NCBI GenBank assembly: GCA_045810625.1
Contig: JBJMVQ010000042.1
Location: forward strand, 1 to 44,098
Length of the DNA: 44,098 nt
Source of the DNA: JACQFZ01 sp045810625
GTDB taxonomy: Bacteria; Pseudomonadota; Gammaproteobacteria; Acidiferrobacterales; Sulfurifustaceae
Direction: 5' to 3'
Shown: piece by piece, positions 39,537 through 44,098 of the stretch
How the letters are laid out: each line of letters opens with the position of its first letter
How positions within the stretch are numbered: the first letter of the stretch is position 1
Program-made: the position numbers and the translations under genes
Notes under the pieces: model-generated
Told to the model about the DNA's origin: nothing
Seen by the model: the letters and a program-made list of their open reading frames with translations, nothing else
The model's database searches: none

Positions 39537-40808
39537 CTACTTCGGCAGCAATGATTCGATCAAACGCATCGTTTGCGCTACCGCACCGCGGTTTTCCGCG
39601 ATCAGCCGCTTGCCGGCCTCGCCCGCCTCGAACCGCCGATTCGCGTTGCCGAGAAAATCCGCGAGCGCCGGCGCAAGCTGTGAAGCATTCTTGATCTGGA
39701 CACCCGCGCTGCGTTCGCGCGCGGCGCGCGCAATCTCGGCGAAATTGAACATGTGCGGGCCGTAGACCACCGGCGTACCGACCGCAGCCGCTTCGAGCAG
39801 ATTGTGCCCGCCGGTCGGCACGAGGCTTCCGCCCACGAACGCGACGTCTGCAGCGCCGTAAAAAAGCGGCAGCTCTCCCATCGTATCGCCGATGAGCACA
39901 TCGACCTTCGCGTCGACGACGCCTCGATGCTCGCTGCGCAACAGCGCATGCAGGCCGCCTTTTTTAACCAATCGGGCAACGGTGGCAAATCGTTCCGGAT
40001 GCCTGGGAACCAGAACCAACAGTTGATTCGGAAACCGCGCCGCGAGCTCCGCGCGCGCCGCAAGTACGAGCTCGTCCTCGCCTTCGTGCGTGCTCGCCGC
40101 TAGCCAAACCGGCCGTTGCCGCCCGCCCCATTCGCGCCGCAGCGCGTCGGCCGCTTCCGTCAGACTGGCGGGTAGCGCCACGTCATATTTAATGTTGCCG
40201 GTGACATGAATAGCGGCGGCCGGCGCGCCGAGCGCACGCAGCCGCTCGGCGTCGGCGGCGGATTGCGCCGCGAGCACGGAAACCTGCGCGAGCGTCTGTG
40301 CCGCGAGTCGCGCAACGCGCCGATAGCCGCGCACGGAACGTTCCGACACCCGCATGTTGGCGACGACGATCGGAATCGCGCGCGCACGGCACGCGGCGTA
40401 CAGGTTTGGCCAAAGCTCGGTTTCCATGATCACCGCAAGGTCCGGGCGTACCCGATCGAAAAAGCGAACAACCGCGCCCGGCAGGTCGTACGGCACGTAG
40501 CAATGCGCAACCTCGCGTCCGAACAAAGCCCCGACTTGGGCTGACCCCGTCGGCGTCGTCGTCGTGACGAGAAGGCGATGCTCCGGATAGCGCCCCATCA
40601 GCGCGCGCACGAGTGGCGCGGCGGCTCGCACCTCGCCCACCGATACCGCGTGCAGCCACAGCACGCGCATAGCGCGCAACGGAGGAACCAAACCAAAGCG
40701 TTCCGGAATGCGCCGCCAATAGCCGCGATTTTTGAAGCCGCGCCAAACAAGACGCAGCAGAATGAACGGCGCCGCAAGCCGCAACGCCCAGTTGTAGACG
40801 TGGCGCAT
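39537..40808 (-). CDS. waaA: Kdo transferase WaaA
   Basis: WaaA transfers Kdo from CMP-Kdo to lipid A precursor at the inner membrane. The 423-aa protein has an N-terminal membrane anchor (LAAPFILLRLVWRGF), the catalytic motif WLHAVSVGEV with Glu59, VIMETELWPNLY, ANMRVSERSVRGYRR, CMP-binding WLAASTHEGE and LVPRHPERF, GDTMGELPLFYGAADVAFV and GGHNLLEAAAVGTPVV. Length is typical (E. coli 425). Its ATG overlaps the waaC stop by one base (TGATG), so the two are coupled. A longer reading to 41465 lies antisense-like over waaC and is rejected. Confidence 0.95.
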   Translation of the reverse strand: MRHVYNWALRLAAPFILLRLVWRGFKNRGYWRRIPERFGLVPPLRAMRVLWLHAVSVGEVRAAAPLVRALMGRYPEHRLLVTTTTPTGSAQVGALFGREVAHCYVPYDLPGAVVRFFDRVRPDLAVIMETELWPNLYAACRARAIPIVVANMRVSERSVRGYRRVARLAAQTLAQVSVLAAQSAADAERLRALGAPAAAIHVTGNIKYDVALPASLTEAADALRREWGGRQRPVWLAASTHEGEDELVLAARAELAARFPNQLLVLVPRHPERFATVARLVKKGGLHALLRSEHRGVVDAKVDVLIGDTMGELPLFYGAADVAFVGGSLVPTGGHNLLEAAAVGTPVVYGPHMFNFAEIARAARERSAGVQIKNASQLAPALADFLGNANRRFEAGEAGKRLIAENRGAVAQTMRLIESLLPK

Positions 40809-41785
40809 CAAACGATTCGCAGGCGCGCGAGCGCTCGCCATACCTCCGAGATCGCAGGAACCTGCCCCTTGCCTCCCAAGCTTACGGCCCGCGCGGCATC
40901 CGGCGGGAGCAGCCCCGTCAACTGCGGCGAGCTGTCGATGTAGATCGCGACGGTCGGTCGCGCCAGCGCGGCGCTCAAGTGCACGAGGCCGGTATCGACG
41001 CCAATCACCCCCACCGCCCGATCGAGCACCACCGCCAGCTCGCGCAACGTGAGCTTCGCCGGCACGACCGCGCCGGCGACTTGGCTGGCGATCCGTTCCG
41101 CACGTGCTCGTTCCTCGGCGTTGCCCCATGGAAATAACGACACCAAACCCGCCGCGGCAATCCGGCCGCCGAGCTCGATCCAGCTCGACTCCGGCCAGCG
41201 TTTGGACGGCCAACTGGTTGCGTGCAGACAGACGCAAAAACGAGCGGGGAGCCGCGACACGAGCACCGCATCCGCCGGGACGCGCAGCCCGTAGTCCGGC
41301 GGCGTTTCGGGCGGCGCATATCCCAGCGCCTGCGCTGCGAGGTCGCGATTGCGCGCGACGGCATGTTGTCCCCGAACGACATGGAACGTCTGATCGTAGA
41401 ACCAAGCGGCCACACGCTCTCTCACGGAAGCCGCGTCCTGCCCGACAACCGGACCGTTTGCCCACCTTGCTATCACCGCGCTCTTCAGCAACCCCTGCGT
41501 GTCGAGCACGTGATCATACCGTTGGTTGCGCAGCGCGTGGCGCAGCGCCGCGATTTCATGCCAAGTCGAGCGCGCGAAGAGACTCTTACGCCAGCGCCGC
41601 ATGGCGACCGGCAGCACCCGCGTCACCTGCGGATGCAGCGCCGGCACCTCGGCGAACGGCTCCTCGACCACCCAGTCGATGCGCGCGTCAGGAATGCGCG
41701 CGCGGATATCCGCCACGATAGGCAGATTGTGCACGACGTCGCCGAGCGAGGAGGTTTTTATTATCAGAATCGAAGGCACGGACAT
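40808..41785 (-). CDS. waaC: ADP-heptose:LPS heptosyltransferase I (WaaC)
   Basis: WaaC adds the first heptose to Kdo of the LPS inner core. The 325-aa GT9 protein has ILIIKTSSLGDVVHNLPIV at the N-terminus, DTQGLLKSA, the acceptor/donor region CLHATSWPSKRWPESSW and the C-terminal GVDTGLVHLSAAL nucleotide-binding loop, which together favour WaaC over WaaF. It is the first gene of a waaC-waaA pair and is divergent from the GT2 gene by 21 bp. The ATG at 41785 begins MSVPSILIIK. Confidence 0.92.
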   Translation of the reverse strand: MSVPSILIIKTSSLGDVVHNLPIVADIRARIPDARIDWVVEEPFAEVPALHPQVTRVLPVAMRRWRKSLFARSTWHEIAALRHALRNQRYDHVLDTQGLLKSAVIARWANGPVVGQDAASVRERVAAWFYDQTFHVVRGQHAVARNRDLAAQALGYAPPETPPDYGLRVPADAVLVSRLPARFCVCLHATSWPSKRWPESSWIELGGRIAAAGLVSLFPWGNAEERARAERIASQVAGAVVPAKLTLRELAVVLDRAVGVIGVDTGLVHLSAALARPTVAIYIDSSPQLTGLLPPDAARAVSLGGKGQVPAISEVWRALARLRIV

Positions 41786-41794
41786 ATTTTCGCA

Positions 41795-41800
41795 TACAAT
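41795..41800 (+). promoter_or_regulatory. -10 box directly before the GT2 gene
   Basis: TACAAT ends 6 nt before the ATG at 41807, so transcription from it would be leaderless. The 21-bp gap to the divergent waaC leaves no room for a ribosome site plus promoter, which supports this reading. Confidence 0.45.
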
Positions 41801-41806
41801 GTTTGC

Positions 41807-42649
41807 ATGACGGAGCGGCTATCGGTGGTCGTCATCACGCGCAATGTCGCAGGCGAGCTGCCCGCATGCCTTGCGAGCGTCGCGTTCGCCGACGAAATCA
41901 TCGTCGTCGATTCGGGCAGCACGGACGATACCGTTGCCGTCGCGGCACGTCACGGCGCATGCGTGCTGCGGCAAGAGTGGCTCGGGTACGGGCCCCAGAA
42001 ACAGTACGGCGTCCAGCAGGCGCGTAACCGCTGGGTGTTGTGCGTCGACGCCGACGAACGCGTCAGCGAGAGGTTGCGCGCGAGCATCGTCGCGACACTC
42101 GCGTCACCCACGAAGGCCGCCTATGCGATGGCGCGGTGCAACCGCTTCATGGGTCGCTGGCTGCGCCATGGCGAAGGTTACCCGGACTGGAGCGTACGGC
42201 TATTCGATCGCGAACGCGCGCGCTGGAGCGACGATGCCGTGCACGAGCGCGTCCTCACGAACGGACCCGTCGGCCGTTTGGACGGCGACCTGATGCATGA
42301 ATCGGAGACCGGAATCGCCGCCTACCTGGAGAAGCAGAACCGGTACACGACACTCCAAGCGGAAAGCTTGTTAGCCCGCGGCAAGCGAGTGAGTCTCGGC
42401 CGTCTGGTGCTCAGCCCGCTGTTTCGGTTCATCAAGTTTTATTTTTTGCGGCTGGGGTTCCTGGACGGCGTCCCGGGGCTGGTGCATATCAGCATTGGTT
42501 GCTTCAACAGTTTTATAAAGTACGCGAAGCTCCGCGAATTGAGACGGCGCGTCAGAACGCCGTCGACGTCCGAGACTGCAATTCCCGCGTCGCCGGTATC
42601 GCATCGGCCAACAACCGCTGAAAGCCGGCAAACGCTTCGTCCACACTGA
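41807..42649 (+). CDS. LPS-core glycosyltransferase family 2 (WaaE/KdtX-like)
   Basis: This 280-aa GT2 enzyme has LSVVVITRNVAGELPACLAS, IIVVDSGSTDDTV, the metal-binding DADERVS (DXD-type) and then DWSVRLFDRERARW with HERVLTNGPVG, as in WaaE/KdtX beta-1,4-glucosyltransferases that modify the inner core heptose. A hydrophobic region follows (LFRFIKFYFLRLGFLDG). The last ~30 residues (PSTSETAIPASPVSHRP onward) are Ser/Pro-rich and overlap the convergent GT9 gene by 98 bp. The start at 41807 is supported by TACAAT just upstream. Confidence 0.85.
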   Translation: MTERLSVVVITRNVAGELPACLASVAFADEIIVVDSGSTDDTVAVAARHGACVLRQEWLGYGPQKQYGVQQARNRWVLCVDADERVSERLRASIVATLASPTKAAYAMARCNRFMGRWLRHGEGYPDWSVRLFDRERARWSDDAVHERVLTNGPVGRLDGDLMHESETGIAAYLEKQNRYTTLQAESLLARGKRVSLGRLVLSPLFRFIKFYFLRLGFLDGVPGLVHISIGCFNSFIKYAKLRELRRRVRTPSTSETAIPASPVSHRPTTAESRQTLRPH

Positions 42650-43646
42650 TATCTCCCGCATCGAGACTGTCGGGCTGCAACAGCACATGCGGCGTTCCCC
42701 ACGGCCGCCAGCGCGTCGCGCCGGAGTTCCCGAAGAAACAAAGGATCGGTTTGCGGAGTGCTGCCGCGATGTGCATGGCGCCGCCATCGCTGCAGATCAC
42801 GCGGTCGCATACCGAGAGCCCGGCGATCAGCTGATCGAGCCGTTGCGTCGGAAAGGGAACCACCGGGACGTCCGGCAGCGCGTTCAGGATTTCGCGGGCC
42901 TTCGCATCATCGCCCGGATGTCGGGGATTCGCTGCTTCGCCGGGGGACCAGAACAGCATGAAGCCTGGGCCGTGCTCGGCGTGAAGTCGCCGCATCAACG
43001 CAACGAAACGCTCGGTCGGCCAACGGTTGCTCGATTTGCGCGCGCTGATATGAACGCCAATCGGCGCCCCGGCGAGACCACGTTCTTTCCAGGCCGCTTC
43101 CGCTTCACCTCGCTCGGACGCACCCGGTGCAATGTACAACGGCGGTGGCGCGCCGACGATGCCGAGCGGGGCGAGCAGCTTGAAAACGTACTCGACTTCA
43201 TGCAGCTGCGCGCGGTGGTCGAACGGAACCGGCAAGTCTATCCTGCGTTCGGACGCGCCAGCGTCCACGTATCCAACGATATGTTGCGGGCGCAATAGAC
43301 GAGCCGTCGCGAGAGCACGCGGCAGGAAACCGCCGCCCGCGAGGATGACGTAGTCGATTCGCATTGACCGAAGCCGTTTGACGAGCCGCGCGCGCTCCCA
43401 GTACGCACGCACGATACTGACGCCCGGCTCGCGATGCTTCAGCTTCATGTACGCGAACGATTCGTCGACGAATGGATTGTTGCGCAAGACCGGAAGGTTG
43501 TAGGTGTTCGTCAGCGCGTAGATGCGCGCACGGGGAAAACGCTCGCGCAGCGCCGCGAACACCGGCGTCGTGCAAATCAAATCGCCGATGTTGTCGCGAC
43601 GTATGACAAGGAATTTCAGCGGCGCGTGCGGATCAATGTGCGCCAT
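42552..43646 (-). CDS. Glycosyltransferase family 9 (heptosyltransferase-like)
   Basis: This 364-aa GT9 protein has FLVIRRDNIGDLICTTPVFAAL, VGYVDAGASERR, IGVHISARKSSNRWPTERF and the GT9 C-terminal loop VICSDGGAMHIAAAL with CFFGNSGATRWRPWG. It is related to WaaC/WaaF/RfaQ and probably adds heptose or another sugar to the LPS core, but the step is unresolved. Its start follows the O-antigen ligase-like gene directly (the two codons are adjacent at 43646/43647), so they are co-transcribed. The 3' end overlaps the GT2 gene. Confidence 0.88.
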   Translation of the reverse strand: MAHIDPHAPLKFLVIRRDNIGDLICTTPVFAALRERFPRARIYALTNTYNLPVLRNNPFVDESFAYMKLKHREPGVSIVRAYWERARLVKRLRSMRIDYVILAGGGFLPRALATARLLRPQHIVGYVDAGASERRIDLPVPFDHRAQLHEVEYVFKLLAPLGIVGAPPPLYIAPGASERGEAEAAWKERGLAGAPIGVHISARKSSNRWPTERFVALMRRLHAEHGPGFMLFWSPGEAANPRHPGDDAKAREILNALPDVPVVPFPTQRLDQLIAGLSVCDRVICSDGGAMHIAAALRKPILCFFGNSGATRWRPWGTPHVLLQPDSLDAGDISVDEAFAGFQRLLADAIPATRELQSRTSTAF

Positions 43647-44098
43647 CTATGAAGAAGTGCGACCCGGCAAGTGACGGCGCCGGCTGTACGCCGCGCAACC
43701 GAGCGTCATTCCGAGCAAGGACCAGAACAGGAGCGAGTTCTCGCGATAGAAGAATCCGTCCGTCATGTTTCTAATAAGCACGCCCGTCACCATCGCCAGC
43801 CCGGCGATACCGAGCCGACTTATACTTGGGTTCGGGTCCCGGTACAACTGCCACAGCTCGCGGACGATCGCGGCGAACAGAAGTACCAGAACGGCCACTC
43901 CCAAGACGCCCATCCCGATTGCGTAGGAGAGCACCAGATTGTGCGGGTGCCAGAAAACGATGTTTATCTGCTGGAGATCAGGATAGGCGTAGTTAAGTGT
44001 ACGCAGCCCAAAGCCGAGCCCGACCCACGGGTGCAGGAGAAATCGATCCCAAACGAGACTCCATAACTGCAAGCGCGGATCGCGGTAAGTGAGCCAAT
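43647..44098 (-). CDS. O-antigen ligase-like membrane protein, 5' part outside the window
   Basis: The visible 150 codons are the C-terminal part of a polytopic protein, open to the window's right edge. They include WDRFLLHPWVGLGFGLR, HPHNLVLSYAIGMGVLGVA (the Wzy/WaaL periplasmic-loop style with conserved His-x-x-Asn) and further helices (LGIAGLAMVTGVLIRNM). This matches Wzy_C/WaaL O-antigen ligases that attach polymer to lipid A-core. Specific activity is not provable from a fragment. It heads the GT9 gene. Confidence 0.75.
   Translation of the reverse strand, partial: WLTYRDPRLQLWSLVWDRFLLHPWVGLGFGLRTLNYAYPDLQQINIVFWHPHNLVLSYAIGMGVLGVAVLVLLFAAIVRELWQLYRDPNPSISRLGIAGLAMVTGVLIRNMTDGFFYRENSLLFWSLLGMTLGCAAYSRRRHLPGRTSS

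Noticed and set aside
40809..41465. N-terminal extension of waaA
   Set aside because: It would overlap most of waaC, is Arg/Gly-rich without homology, and the ATG at 40808 gives the normal WaaA length and N-terminus.
1..44098. CRISPR arrays, tRNA or rRNA genes, insertion sequences
   Set aside because: No regularly spaced direct repeats, tRNA-like cloverleaf, rRNA segments or transposase motifs were found on reading both strands.

Overview
The window is GC-rich, gene-dense chromosomal DNA of a Gram-negative proteobacterium. Kdo transferase, heptosyltransferase, an O-antigen ligase-like protein, TolC and a beta-barrel protein show an LPS-bearing outer membrane. The pcm/tolC/waaA/waaC neighbourhood, a BPSS1780-type membrane protein, the DUF6502/DUF5666 pair and PilU resemble the beta-/gamma-proteobacterial boundary. 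The species cannot be named from the sequence, and I saw no tRNA, rRNA, CRISPR array or intact insertion sequence.

Positions 1-9.3 kb hold an ECF sigma/anti-sigma pair with a candidate self-promoter, a cytosolic corrinoid-binding-type protein, a TfoX-C/3-methyladenine glycosylase fusion, a GST-cysQ pair, a STAS-like protein, a hotdog thioesterase, the nucleotidase yrfG, a YkgJ cysteine-cluster protein, and a P-loop ATPase tightly coupled to metA. The ATPase-metA pair is bracketed by two copies of a hairpin repeat, the first at the end of a run of five hairpins. Positions 9.4-16.4 kb hold a proline-rich secreted protein, a threonine dehydratase-type enzyme, a tiny membrane protein, yjdF, pdxH, DUF924, and a MarR regulator divergent from a rhodanese with two identical-type operators between them, then a glyoxalase gene broken by two frameshifts and a chemoreceptor with a C-terminal Cache domain.

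Positions 16.4-26.8 kb are more accessory: a membrane protein, a cupin, an HExxH protein, an AT-richer sulfotransferase, a DUF2157-DUF4824 pair, a periplasmic sugar dehydrogenase with its own dihaem cytochrome c, a CsrA with an enlarged loop, a decayed two-gene copper-type operon (Gly/Met-rich protein and DUF411), and an OYE-family reductase.

Positions 26.8-44.1 kb are mostly core genes: a large membrane M48 peptidase, pilU with a textbook terminator, a WbuC cupin, the DUF6502-DUF5666 unit with a strong promoter inside nested palindromes, thiC with a TPP riboswitch, pcm, tolC, a small outer-membrane barrel, and LPS-core genes (waaA, waaC, GT2, GT9, O-antigen ligase-like) running off the right edge.

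Two themes recur. Several genes have a -10 box so close to the start codon that leaderless transcripts are likely. Three genes in two clusters carry several small lesions each (about 14.2-14.6 kb and 24.9-25.5 kb), which is either real decay or local sequence error.
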